This document shows, in pieces, positions 7,455 through 14,983 of a DNA stretch of 20,202 nucleotides; within the stretch, counting starts at the first letter, position 1, and each line of letters begins with the position of its first letter. The position numbers and the translations under genes are program-made. A model generated the notes under the pieces. It was not told where the DNA came from, made no database searches, and saw nothing but the letters and a program-made list of their open reading frames with translations. Origin of the DNA: a bacterium (GTDB taxonomy: Bacteria > Armatimonadota > HRBIN16); contig JANWXG010000017.1 of the NCBI GenBank assembly GCA_025057335.1, forward strand, positions 1 through 20,202, read 5' to 3'.

Positions 7455-8651
7455 ATGAACCAGACCCTGCAGAACTGGCTCCAGGAGCAGCTGGAAGAGC
7501 TCAAAAGACAGCACCTGTACAAAGTCCCCCCCATCCTGCAGAGCGCGCCCGGCGGACGAGTGATGCTGGACGGCAGGGAAGTCGTCAACATGTCCTCCAA
7601 CAACTACCTGGGTTTATGCACGCACCCGCGCATGAAGCAGGCAGCCATCGAGGCGATAGAGCGATGGGGCGTGGGCGCAGGAGCCGTGCGCTGGATTGGC
7701 GGCACCACCACCCTGCACGATGAGCTGGAGCAAAAGCTGGCGCAGTTCAAGAAGACCGAGGCGGTGCTAGTGTTCCAGTCGGGCTTCGCGGCGAATTCAG
7801 GCACTATCCCCGCTGTAATGCAGGAGGGCGACGTTATTATCTCCGATGAGCTGAACCACGCCAGCATCATCGATGGCGTGCGCCTCAGCGGCGCGGCATA
7901 CAAGAAGAGCGAGGGATACGTGTACCGCCACAAGGACATGAACCATCTGGAGGACATCCTCAAGCGGTGTGGTCACTTCAAGAAGCGAATGATTATCACT
8001 GATGGCGTGTTTAGCATGGACGGCGACATCGCTCCCCTGCCCGACATCGTGGCACTGGCAGAGAAGTACGACGCGCTCGTGATGGTAGACGATGCTCACG
8101 CTAGCGGCGTACTGGGTGAGCACGGTTCAGGAACCACCTCGCACTTCGGGCTGTACGGGCGCGTCGATATCCAGCTGGGCACGCTCTCCAAGGCGTTTGG
8201 CGTGATGGGCGGCTACATTGCGGGCTCGCGTCTGCTCAAAGAGTGGCTGATTAACCGTGGACGCCCCTACCTGTTCAGCACGGCGCATCCGCCTGCGGTG
8301 GTCGCCGCGCTGATAGCAGCAGTGGACATCCTGATGACCGACCCCGAACCGATGAGGCGATTGTGGGAGAACACGCGCTACTGGAAGCAGAACCTGCAAG
8401 AGCTGGGCTTCGATACGATGGGCAGCGAGACGCCCATTACCCCCATCTACATCGGCGACGAGGAAAGGGCACAACGGATGCAGCAGAGGCTGTTCGAGGA
8501 GGGCGTGTTCGCGCTGGGCATTGTGTATCCCACTGTGCCGCGAGGGAAGGCGCGCATCCGCACGATGCCCTCCGCCGTGCACACGCGCCAAGACCTCGAC
8601 GATGCGCTGGAAGCCTTCGCCAAAGTGGGCAAGGAGATGGGGCTGATATAG
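7455..8651 (+). CDS. kbl: Glycine C-acetyltransferase / 2-amino-3-ketobutyrate CoA ligase
   Basis: This 398-residue PLP enzyme of the alpha-oxoamine synthase family has the usual Kbl length. The start 'MNQTLQNWLQ' is chosen because AAGGAGGAGG precedes it by about 10 bases and a promoter lies just upstream; the longer frame would include the promoter. The PLP lysine is K246 in 'GTLSKAFGVMGGY'. The aspartate and histidine that hold the cofactor are in 'VDDAHASG' (211-218), and 'MSSNNYLGL' and 'FQSGFAANSG' are further family motifs. The enzyme converts 2-amino-3-ketobutyrate and CoA to glycine and acetyl-CoA in threonine breakdown. No threonine dehydrogenase gene is nearby. The related enzyme BioF cannot be fully excluded, but no biotin genes are present and the sequence is Kbl-like. 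Confidence 0.9.
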   Translation: MNQTLQNWLQEQLEELKRQHLYKVPPILQSAPGGRVMLDGREVVNMSSNNYLGLCTHPRMKQAAIEAIERWGVGAGAVRWIGGTTTLHDELEQKLAQFKKTEAVLVFQSGFAANSGTIPAVMQEGDVIISDELNHASIIDGVRLSGAAYKKSEGYVYRHKDMNHLEDILKRCGHFKKRMIITDGVFSMDGDIAPLPDIVALAEKYDALVMVDDAHASGVLGEHGSGTTSHFGLYGRVDIQLGTLSKAFGVMGGYIAGSRLLKEWLINRGRPYLFSTAHPPAVVAALIAAVDILMTDPEPMRRLWENTRYWKQNLQELGFDTMGSETPITPIYIGDEERAQRMQQRLFEEGVFALGIVYPTVPRGKARIRTMPSAVHTRQDLDDALEAFAKVGKEMGLI

Positions 8652-8657
8652 AGGCAC

Positions 8658-9200
8658 ATGGGAAAAGACCAAACCCTCCAGCGCGTGGAGGAAGACATCG
8701 CCGCAGGGAACCTAGGCAGGGCGCGCGACCGCCTGCATGGGCTAATCTGGCAATATCCCGACGACCTGTCGTTGCGGGCGAGGCTCGCCGAGGTGTACTG
8801 GCAGCTGAGTTTCCCTGCAATGGCGGGATGCTACTGGTATCTGCACGAACCGACCACAGAGGCGATGCAACGCGCCGTAATGGAGTTTGAGCGCTCTTGC
8901 GGACAGGACCCGCTGCACATGCTGTTCCGCATGAAGTTTCGGGGCAACCCAGAAAACCTGCCTCCATACGCGCGCTACAGGCTGGAGCGTTTGCAACAGG
9001 AGTGCCAGCGCAAATACGGCAAGTACCCCGATTTCCGCACGCGCCCGAAGACGATGGTGCCCGCAGTGCCCACATGGAAGAGGCAGCTCTGCGGCGTAGC
9101 CTGCTTTGCGGGATTGATGGTGTTGCTCTTCATCTTCATTGCGGGACTGTCTGCAGTAGTACAGGTTGCGATTCGCCTGCTGGAGCGAGTCTTCAGTTGA
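8658..9200 (+). CDS. DUF6584-like protein with C-terminal membrane anchor
   Basis: This 180-residue protein of unknown function starts 6 bp after kbl and is probably co-transcribed and translationally coupled; only a weak GAGG precedes its ATG. Residues 1-60 are helical and TPR-like: 'GKDQTLQRVEEDIAAGNLG' then 'ARDRLHGLIWQYPDDLSLR' and 'LAEVYWQL'. This resembles the small family listed as DUF6584, recalled rather than searched. A block 'AMAGCYWYL' and a charged middle follow. Residues about 145-172 form one hydrophobic helix ending in 'IRLLERVFS', so the protein is probably anchored with its N-terminal part in the cytoplasm. No catalytic motif is visible. A strong hairpin follows the stop codon. 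Confidence 0.75.
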   Translation: MGKDQTLQRVEEDIAAGNLGRARDRLHGLIWQYPDDLSLRARLAEVYWQLSFPAMAGCYWYLHEPTTEAMQRAVMEFERSCGQDPLHMLFRMKFRGNPENLPPYARYRLERLQQECQRKYGKYPDFRTRPKTMVPAVPTWKRQLCGVACFAGLMVLLFIFIAGLSAVVQVAIRLLERVFS

Positions 9201-9205
9201 GTGAG

Positions 9206-9242
9206 GACAGGTAGACGCCTCCCCAGGAGGCGTCTACCTGTC
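9206..9242. terminator. Perfect 17-bp hairpin between convergent genes
   Basis: The arms 9206-9222 and 9226-9242 are exact reverse complements with a 3-base loop (CCA). The hairpin starts 6 bases after the stop of the DUF6584-like gene and ends 2 bases before the stop of the convergent small membrane protein gene. No T-run follows on either strand, so it would be a U-less terminator or a 3'-end stabilising stem serving both transcripts. Confidence 0.65.
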
Positions 9243-9243
9243 G

Positions 9244-9498
9244 CTAGCGCGAAGAAGGTGCAGGTATTGCTTGTCCTCTGCCTTCCATACGCTCCCTGCG
9301 TCGGCGTAGAGCCTCAGAGAGGGCTTGATACTCCTGCTCGGTCACGCGAATCTGCTCCTGACCGCTCGGCAGAGGAGCAGTGACCGCCCCCACGCGCGAA
9401 CGAGAAGTCCACCACCACGCTCCGCCTAGGATGACTGCCACTGCCAGCACGAGGATGGCAATCGCCAGCGGGGTAGGTATCTCGCGCGAGCGCTTCAT
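9244..9498 (-). CDS. Small single-pass membrane protein downstream of a pseudopilin
   Basis: This 84-residue protein has a short basic N-terminus, one transmembrane helix (about residues 10-31, 'LAIAILVLAVAVILGGAWWW') and a charged, proline-ended tail rich in Arg and Glu. No family was recognised. Its ribosome site (TAGGAGGCGGCG before the ATG) overlaps the stop codon of the pseudopilin gene, so translation is likely coupled. The context suggests a role in assembly, export or anchoring of that pseudopilin, but this is inference. It is the last gene of the unit and is convergent with the kbl unit. Confidence 0.75.
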   Translation of the reverse strand: MKRSREIPTPLAIAILVLAVAVILGGAWWWTSRSRVGAVTAPLPSGQEQIRVTEQEYQALSEALRRRRERMEGRGQAIPAPSSR

Positions 9499-9507
9499 CG
9501 CCGCCTC

Positions 9508-10275
9508 CTAGTACACGCGGCACTGGCTGTAGTCCGAAGCGGAGCGCGGGCAAAGGCGTCGGATGTAGTGATTGATGCTGTAGTCAAAGAAGTATTTCAC
9601 GTGTCCGTCGGCGAACGCTAGGTTCAACCCCGCAGGCCGAGTCTGCGCTCGGGGGTCCCAGCCAACATCGACATCCCACTCGCTGCTCTCGCCAGAGTGC
9701 GCGCCCATCCAGTCTTCCCACCACGTGACCTGAATGGCAGGCGCTGCCAGCGACGCCAACGGATAGCCCGCAAGCGTGGAGTCTTTCACCACCTGTGGGG
9801 CATCCCCCCAGGTACCGTCGCCGCTACACCACCAGCTCAGCCAGTCCTTATAGCAGTAGTTGTGTGGAGCCTCTGGCTCCTTCGCCCGGATTGTAGGGCA
9901 CTGGAAGATGCCTTCGTTCTTGTTGTAAGGTAGCAAGACAGTCAGGATGTGAACGCGCGGATAAGTGATGCCGCACCACTCCCTGCCATAGGAGTTCGGA
10001 TGCCAGGGAACGCCCAGGTAGCGCGCGGGCTGTCCAGGCGAACCCCAATCGGTGGCTGCCCACCAGTTGTTGGCGACATCGGGGAAGACCTCGTCGTAGT
10101 CTTGGATGTACATCAGCAGGGAGAGGTTTATCTGCTTCATGTTAGACGTGCAGGTTGCCAGACGAGCCTTTTCGCGCGCCTGTGCGAACACCGGGAACAG
10201 GATGGCTGCCAGTATCGCGATAATCGCGATGACCACCAGCAGCTCGATGAGCGTGAAACCGAAACGACGCCTCAT
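9508..10275 (-). CDS. Type II secretion/pilus-type pseudopilin (DUF1559-like, prepilin N-terminus)
   Basis: This 255-residue protein starts 'MRRRFGFTLIELLVV', a class III prepilin signal: peptidase cleavage after G6, methylation of F7 and E11 at position 5 of the mature protein. A hydrophobic helix follows, then 'FPVFAQAREKARLATC'. Near the C-terminus 'GLNLAFADGHVKYF' is the FADGH motif of DUF1559-like pseudopilins, which are abundant in Planctomycetota and Armatimonadota. Seven cysteines in the mature globular part suggest disulfides outside the cytoplasm. The Shine-Dalgarno sequence AAAGGAGGT is perfect and lies inside the last codons of the upstream regulator gene. The role is probably surface or periplasmic fibre formation or substrate binding; the substrate is unknown. 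Confidence 0.9.
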   Translation of the reverse strand: MRRRFGFTLIELLVVIAIIAILAAILFPVFAQAREKARLATCTSNMKQINLSLLMYIQDYDEVFPDVANNWWAATDWGSPGQPARYLGVPWHPNSYGREWCGITYPRVHILTVLLPYNKNEGIFQCPTIRAKEPEAPHNYCYKDWLSWWCSGDGTWGDAPQVVKDSTLAGYPLASLAAPAIQVTWWEDWMGAHSGESSEWDVDVGWDPRAQTRPAGLNLAFADGHVKYFFDYSINHYIRRLCPRSASDYSQCRVY

Positions 10276-10281
10276 TATGGT

Positions 10282-11376
10282 TCAACCTCCTTTCACAGAG
10301 TTTGCGTCCACTACCGCCGGGTAGAACTGTGCGGGCAGGCGCACTACAGTGGGCTCTGCCATACGCCCCTCGAGCGAGCTACGCAGACGTAGCGCAGCCT
10401 GTTTGCCCAGCTCAAGGGGCTGTTGCACCAGACGATGGATGCTGCGCGCCATCTGGGGCAACAGGGAGAGAGTGTCCTGAAAACTGAGTATCTGTAAGTC
10501 GTCGGGGACGGTCAGTTTCAGTTGGGCACAGGCTTCCAGCGTCGCCATGAGGTAATGGTCGTTCACACAAAAGACCGCACGTAGCGAGGGCGTGTGGCAG
10601 CGTAACGCTACCAGCGCATCCGCTACTATCTGCACCAGGTAGGGCGTGTAGCAGGGGGGAACCCCCGGGATCCATCGCACCCAGCGCTCGGGTTGGGGGA
10701 AACCCGCCTCGCGCAAGGCGTCGAGATATGCCTGATACCTTTCTCTCACAGCGGGAATATGCAGGTCGGGATGCGACAGGTGGGCGATAGGAGCGACGCC
10801 GCGCGCCACTAGGTAGCGCATCGCCTCCAGTGTGGACTGGTAATTGTCCGTGACAAAGGCGTCGACGGAAACGCCCTCCGGGTAGCGGTCAATGCACACG
10901 ATGTGACTTCCCGATTCGAGCAGGCGTATCAGCAGCGGCGTGTTCTCGGGGTCGCAGGTGGGAAAGAGGATGATGCCGTCCGCCTCTTTTGCCATGCGAC
11001 GCAGGTAGGATGCCTCGCGTTCAGCATCGCCCTGCGTGTCGCATACAATCAGATGCACCTCTTCGGGCAGTCCTGACTGGATGCCGCGCAGGTACGCCAT
11101 CTCCAGCAGGTCTTGCGAGTGATGTGCGAGCAATGCAATGTATCCTGCGGCGCGCTTCATCCGTGCGGACGTGACCACAGTGCCAGCGCGCCGCCTTCGC
11201 TGCACCAGCCCGAGGCGCTGTAGCTCGTGCATGGCGCGCTGCACGGTCATGCGGGAGACGCCCCAGCGCCGCGCCAGCTCGGTTTCAGGAGGCAAGCGGT
11301 CACCCGTGCGCCACTCTCCTCTCTCAATCTGCGCCTGCAGATTCTCCGCAATCTGTCGCCACCGACCTGCTCCCAT
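10282..11376 (-). CDS. GntR-type HTH / LacI-type sensor transcriptional regulator (AraR-like architecture)
   Basis: This 364-residue regulator has two parts. Residues 1-70 form a GntR winged helix: 'AQIERGEWRTGDRLPPETEL' then 'ARRWGVSRMTVQRAMHELQ'. The rest is a periplasmic-binding-protein-like sensor as in LacI/GalR, with 'DGIILFPTCDPENTPLL', 'IVCIDRYPEG', 'VTDNYQ' and 'AVFCVNDHYLMATLEA'. Proteins of this type, such as Bacillus AraR, are usually sugar-responsive repressors. The start at 11376 is chosen because the longer frame to 11466 runs through a consensus promoter. GGGGTG precedes the ATG. The gene ends with codons GTG AAA GGA GGT TGA, which double as the ribosome site for the pseudopilin 7 bases on. 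It probably controls itself and the pseudopilin operon. Confidence 0.92.
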   Translation of the reverse strand: MGAGRWRQIAENLQAQIERGEWRTGDRLPPETELARRWGVSRMTVQRAMHELQRLGLVQRRRRAGTVVTSARMKRAAGYIALLAHHSQDLLEMAYLRGIQSGLPEEVHLIVCDTQGDAEREASYLRRMAKEADGIILFPTCDPENTPLLIRLLESGSHIVCIDRYPEGVSVDAFVTDNYQSTLEAMRYLVARGVAPIAHLSHPDLHIPAVRERYQAYLDALREAGFPQPERWVRWIPGVPPCYTPYLVQIVADALVALRCHTPSLRAVFCVNDHYLMATLEACAQLKLTVPDDLQILSFQDTLSLLPQMARSIHRLVQQPLELGKQAALRLRSSLEGRMAEPTVVRLPAQFYPAVVDANSVKGG

Positions 11377-11412
11377 CAGGCACCCCACACTATCACGCAC
11401 GGTTTCGTTACG

Positions 11413-11441
11413 ATTATACACAGCAACTTCATCATTGTCAA
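11413..11441 (-). promoter_or_regulatory. Perfect consensus sigma-70 promoter of the regulator-pseudopilin operon
   Basis: On the minus strand TTGACA (11436-11441) and TATAAT (11413-11418) are both exact consensus boxes, with the ideal 17-base spacer. Transcription would start near 11406, giving a leader of about 30 bases before the regulator ATG. GTTGC and GTAAC half-sites flank the -10 box as an imperfect inverted repeat and could be the autoregulatory operator. A promoter this strong upstream of a repressor gene is normally kept in check, which fits autorepression. Confidence 0.85.
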
Positions 11442-11466
11442 GACTTTTTCTACAAAAACAACGCAA

Positions 11467-11604
11467 ATAGGAGTATTTGATTGACCCCCTTCGCGCAGAG
11501 GCGATAACGTCTACCGAGAGAGGTAGAGATTTTGCTGTTCGATGCGGTCACTCCCTGTCGCGTCCGCAACGGTTACGACGGAGCTCCAACCTGTTTGTAA
11601 ACTT
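11467..11604. other. Intergenic stretch before the repeat cluster
   Basis: No gene is supported here. A short hairpin, CTACC-GAGAGA-GGTAG, lies at 11511-11526. Positions 11546-11590 hold a degenerate first copy of the repeat described next: a weak left half at 11546-11565 and a weak right half at 11571-11590. Confidence 0.5.
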
Positions 11605-11965
11605 TGAAGGACGCGCTCCGTCGCGTCCGCAGAGGTCATGAGGGGACGCAAATTGCCTAGAGGGACACGCTCTGTCGCGTCCGCAAGGTTACCGTTTGGA
11701 GGGACGCACTCCGTCGCGTCCACAAAGGTCACGACGGAGCGTGACCATCCAGGAAGTTCTTTGCCCACTTGGAGAGATGCGCTCCGTCGCTTCCACAGGA
11801 GGTCACGACAGAGCGTGACCCTCCAGAAAATGACGTGCGGTTGGACGGATGCGCTTTGTCGCGTCCACAAAGGTCACGACGGAGCGTGACCCTCCAAGGG
11901 TGGCGCACTGTTGGAGGGAGGCGCTCCGTCGCATCCACTGGAGGTCACGACAGAGCATGCTTTGC
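11605..11965. repeat. Cluster 1 of bipartite hairpin repeats (about six units)
   Basis: The cluster alternates two short hairpins. Left halves (7-bp stem, loop CTCCGT or close variant) are at 11609-11628, 11663-11682, 11702-11721, 11775-11794, 11847-11866 and 11917-11936. Right halves (loop ACGGAG or ACAGAG) are at 11727-11746, 11801-11820, 11872-11891 and, degenerate, 11943-11962. Left and right halves are 5-6 bases apart. Full units are about 57 bp and tend to begin TTGGAGGG and end CCCTCCA(A); the best example here is 11841-11897. The first two units have decayed right halves. The repeats read through as apparent short proteins with recurring 'DATERVPP', but these are artefacts of the repeat. 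Confidence 0.9.
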
Positions 11966-12206
11966 AAGCTGAAGTCTGCAGGACGAACCAAGACGCTTGT
12001 CGTGCGCATTTCATTGCGCCGCTCGGTGGGAAATCGTCCTGTTCCTACCGCGCAGACGGATTTTGGCTCCCCATAGCCCCCGATGTCAATCGGGCAGAGA
12101 TGTTGCCAAAACCCTTCACACAGCGCCTGCCTCCGCTGAACTACTCACGCAACGACACAGACCGCTACCTGAGCCCCATCTTTTCCCAAACTACCCGTGC
12201 AAAGAC
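11966..12206. other. Intergenic leader region between repeat cluster 1 and the GVYG-protein promoter
   Basis: This stretch is open in the frame of the downstream gene, but it lacks a ribosome site and lies upstream of the likely promoter, so it is not taken as coding. It contains one perfect hairpin, CCCGAT-GTCA-ATCGGG (12079-12094). Nothing else is recognised. Confidence 0.5.
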
Positions 12207-12235
12207 TTGACACAAATGCTTATCCACGCTAAACT
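12207..12235 (+). promoter_or_regulatory. Sigma-70-type promoter of the GVYG-repeat protein gene
   Basis: A perfect TTGACA (12207-12212) is followed after 17 bases by TAAACT (12230-12235), which matches four of six -10 positions. The expected transcript starts near 12242, leaving a leader of about 110 bases before the ATG at 12351. Confidence 0.6.
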
Positions 12236-12350
12236 TACTACAGAAGCCCACTGGGCGCTGGGTCTGACGCCTGCTGTTACCCTCTCTCGCCGCTCTCAAC
12301 CGACCTACGCCCGCCGGCAACGACATCTTCACGAAAGGAGGAACAACGCC

Positions 12351-14843
12351 ATGCGTATCCAGCGCCTACTGTGGATGCTCCTCCTGAGCCTGCTCTGCAC
12401 AAGGGGCATCCTCGCGCAACAACCCTTCACCTATCAAGGGATGCTCCGCACCTCGGGCATCCCCGCTAACGGCAACTACGACTTCCAGTTCTCCCTCTGG
12501 ACAGCCGCTTCGGGCGGTTCGCAAGTGGGGTCTACCCTCACCCGCACGGGCGTCAACGTCAGCAACGGGCTGTTCACGGTGGAGTTGGATTTCGGCAACG
12601 TGTGGGACGGCTCGGACCGCTTCCTGCAGATTGCAGTGCGCCCGTCGGGAGGCGGTGCTTACACGACCCTGTCTCCGCGCGTGCGGGTGACGCGCGCGCC
12701 CTACAGTCAGCTGGCTTACACTGCTTTGAGCGTGCCCTGGTCGGGCATTGTGGGTATGCCTGCTGGCTTTGCGGACGGCGTGGACAACGACACCACTTAC
12801 GCGGCGGGGGCAGGTTTGCAGTTGACGGGCAACGTGTTTTCCATTGCCAGTGGTGGGGTGGTCACTGCGATGCTGGCGGATGGAGCAGTGACCTCAGCGA
12901 AGCTTGCCAACGGTGCAGTGACTTCGGCGAAGCTGGCAGACGGTGCGGTGACGACGGCGAAGATTGGGGATGGTCAGGTCACGGATGCGAAGATAGCGAG
13001 TGTATCGTGGAGCAAGGTGACGGGGGCGCCTTCTGGTTTTCCTCCCACAGGTTCTGCGGGTGGGGATTTGAGCGGCAGTTACCCGAACCCGACGGTGGCG
13101 AGGTTGCGGGGGCGTGCGGTGGCGACTACTGCGCCTTCCAGCGGTCAGGTGCTGAAGTGGGACGGCGGTCAGTGGGCGCCTGCGGACGACCTGCGGGATG
13201 CCTTCTGGCAAGCGTCGGGGAGCAACATCTTCTACAACGCGGGGAATGTGGGGATTGGCATCGCTGCGCCTGTCCATCCGCTCCATGTGGAAACGCTCAC
13301 GGGTGAAGGGGCGATTCTCGGAAACCATACAGGGATAACAGGGAATGTCTATGGCGTAGCAGGGCGAAGTGATAGCCCTGACGGCACAGGCGTATTTGGA
13401 CTGGCGCGCGCCGTGTCTGGTCAGAATAGGGGCGTGTATGGACGAAGCGACAGCCCCGACGGTAGGGGCGTAGTCGGCTTGGCAACCGCCACTAGCGGCA
13501 GCCCCTACGGCGGATGGTTTGAGACCTACAGTCCCAACGGCACCGGCGTAATCGGTCTTGCCTCTGCAACTACAGGCGAGAGTACCGGCGTGCTTGGGAA
13601 ATCCAACAGCAACGATGGTGTTGGCGTGTATGGCTATGCTGCAGCGACCAGCGGCCCCACCTTTGCCGTGATTGGGCTTAACTTCAGCACTGCTGGCACG
13701 GGCGTGTTCGGATACTGTCTAGCAACAAGTGGAGCAACCCGGGGCGTGGTGGGTAAAAGCGACAGCACCTCTGGCAGAGGCGTGGTCGGCTTGGCGGCTG
13801 CCACGACGGGCACAACCTACGGCGTGCAGGGCGAAAGCGCCAGCCCCGCGGGCACAGGCGTGTATGGGCTGCACGCCGCCACCACAGGCACTGCGCCTGG
13901 GGTGCACGGTGTCACGAACTCCACCAGCGCTGAAGCCGTAGGCGTGCTGGGCGAGGTGGCTTCTACTTCGCCAGGCGCGTATTCTGCAGCGGTGCGCGGC
14001 ATCAATCGTGGCACGGGTGGTTCAGGCATCGGCGTGTGGGGTTCGCAGGACGGCTGGGGTTGGGGCGTGTTCGGCACGAGCGTCTCGGGTATAGGCGTGT
14101 ACGGCTTGGCAACTGCTATGACTGGTGTGAACACCGGCGTGTTTGGGGGAAGCCGCAGCCCCTCTGGCACGGGCGTGGTCGGCTGGGCAAGTGCCACCAC
14201 AGGCACCAACTACGGCGTGGAGGGGCTAAGCGACAGCACCTCAGGTACGGGAGTGTATGGCGTTGCGACGGCAAGCAGCGGCACAACCTACGGCGTGTAT
14301 GGGCGAAGCGCCAGCACCGCTGGCTACGGCGTTTACTCCAGTGGACGCTTCGCCTCCACGGGCACCAAATCGTTCCAGATTGACCACCCGCTCCAACCAG
14401 AAAATGCCTTCCTCAACCACTACAGCGCCGAAGGACCCGAACCCTACAACATATATAATGGGGTGGCCGTGCTGGACGCGCGAGGAGAGGCGTGGGTGCA
14501 ACTGCCCGACTACTTTGAAGCCATCAACCGCGACCCACGCTATACGCTCACGCCTATCGGCGCGCCCATGCCCAACCTGCATGTGGCAGTGGAGATACAG
14601 GGCAACCGCTTCAAGATAGCGGGTGGTGCGCCGGGCAAGAAGGTGTCTTGGGAGGTGAAGGCAGTGCGCCATGACCGCTGGGTGCAGGAGTATGGCTTCC
14701 AGACCGAACAGCCCAAGCCGCGCGAGTGGCGGGGCAAGTATCTGCACCCTGAGTTGTATGGTCAGCCGAAGGAGTTGGGCATCCACTATCGCCCAGAGCA
14801 TGAGGGGGTGGAGGTGAGGCAGGCGCAGCCTGCGCAGCGGTAG
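12351..14843 (+). CDS. Large secreted protein with 26-residue GVYG-type repeats
   Basis: The protein has 830 residues. The ATG at 12351 has a strong AAAGGAGGA upstream and starts a clear signal peptide (residues 1-22, ending 'ILA' before QQ). The frame is open to 11997, but that part has no signal peptide or ribosome site. Order: a beta-rich N-terminal domain ('FTYQGMLRTSG', 'YDFQFSLWTAASGG'); ten-residue 'GAVTSAKLAD' repeats (about 177-210); a 'GSAGGDLSGSYPNPTVARL' block as in phage-tail-like and adhesin-like proteins; about ten 26-residue repeats on a 'GVYGxSxSxxGTGVxGLAxATTG' theme (about 330-660); and a C-terminal domain from 'HPLQPENAFLNHYS' to 'KYLHPELYG', also found in other bacterial secreted repeat proteins. 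Repeats probably form a beta-solenoid or fibre. The exact role is unknown; a surface or matrix structure is likely. Confidence 0.9.
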   Translation: MRIQRLLWMLLLSLLCTRGILAQQPFTYQGMLRTSGIPANGNYDFQFSLWTAASGGSQVGSTLTRTGVNVSNGLFTVELDFGNVWDGSDRFLQIAVRPSGGGAYTTLSPRVRVTRAPYSQLAYTALSVPWSGIVGMPAGFADGVDNDTTYAAGAGLQLTGNVFSIASGGVVTAMLADGAVTSAKLANGAVTSAKLADGAVTTAKIGDGQVTDAKIASVSWSKVTGAPSGFPPTGSAGGDLSGSYPNPTVARLRGRAVATTAPSSGQVLKWDGGQWAPADDLRDAFWQASGSNIFYNAGNVGIGIAAPVHPLHVETLTGEGAILGNHTGITGNVYGVAGRSDSPDGTGVFGLARAVSGQNRGVYGRSDSPDGRGVVGLATATSGSPYGGWFETYSPNGTGVIGLASATTGESTGVLGKSNSNDGVGVYGYAAATSGPTFAVIGLNFSTAGTGVFGYCLATSGATRGVVGKSDSTSGRGVVGLAAATTGTTYGVQGESASPAGTGVYGLHAATTGTAPGVHGVTNSTSAEAVGVLGEVASTSPGAYSAAVRGINRGTGGSGIGVWGSQDGWGWGVFGTSVSGIGVYGLATAMTGVNTGVFGGSRSPSGTGVVGWASATTGTNYGVEGLSDSTSGTGVYGVATASSGTTYGVYGRSASTAGYGVYSSGRFASTGTKSFQIDHPLQPENAFLNHYSAEGPEPYNIYNGVAVLDARGEAWVQLPDYFEAINRDPRYTLTPIGAPMPNLHVAVEIQGNRFKIAGGAPGKKVSWEVKAVRHDRWVQEYGFQTEQPKPREWRGKYLHPELYGQPKELGIHYRPEHEGVEVRQAQPAQR

Positions 14844-14848
14844 TCTTC

Positions 14849-14876
14849 GGCAGGGCGGGCGGTTCGCCCTCCTGCC
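14849..14876 (+). terminator. GC-rich hairpin after the GVYG-protein gene
   Basis: Six bases after the stop codon, GGCAGG plus GGGCG pairs with CGCCC plus CCTGCC, with a small bulge and a short GTT loop. No T-run follows. It may end or stabilise the transcript. Confidence 0.45.
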
Positions 14877-14879
14877 CCT

Positions 14880-14978
14880 GTCATCCTGAGCGAAGCGCTT
14901 CGCTGTCATTCTGGCGGGGTGAGGAATCTCGTTGTATCGCTACGCTGAGAGGCTTCGCCGCCCTCGGCTCAGCAGGAC
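14880..14978. repeat. TCATTCTGAG-type inverted-repeat element, copy 1
   Basis: GTCATCCTGAG (14880-14890) and CTCAGCAGGAC (14968-14978) form imperfect terminal inverted repeats (9 of 11). The inside holds 'GCGAAGCG' and 'GAGGAATCTC' pieces, the pattern of a palindromic intergenic repeat seen in many unrelated bacterial genomes. It is non-coding. Confidence 0.6.
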
Positions 14979-14983
14979 AGCAG

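Noticed and set aside
8437..9075. 212-residue minus-strand frame opposite kbl and the DUF6584-like gene
   Set aside because: It is a shadow of two well-supported plus-strand genes, with Arg/Pro/Ala-rich composition typical of antisense frames in GC-rich DNA.
11511..11870. Apparent 119-residue minus-strand protein with recurring 'DATERVPP', and several similar short frames on both strands up to 12076
   Set aside because: The repeated peptide is only the translation of the hairpin repeats; there is no ribosome site, and the same peptide appears in cluster 3 (16234-16443).
11605..11965. CRISPR array
   Set aside because: The repeats are palindromes of two alternating types with short, partly repeated spacers; there is no uniform repeat/spacer length and no cas gene.
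11997..12350. N-terminal extension of the GVYG-repeat protein
   Set aside because: The ATG at 12351 has a strong ribosome site and starts a signal peptide; a TTGACA promoter lies inside the extension.
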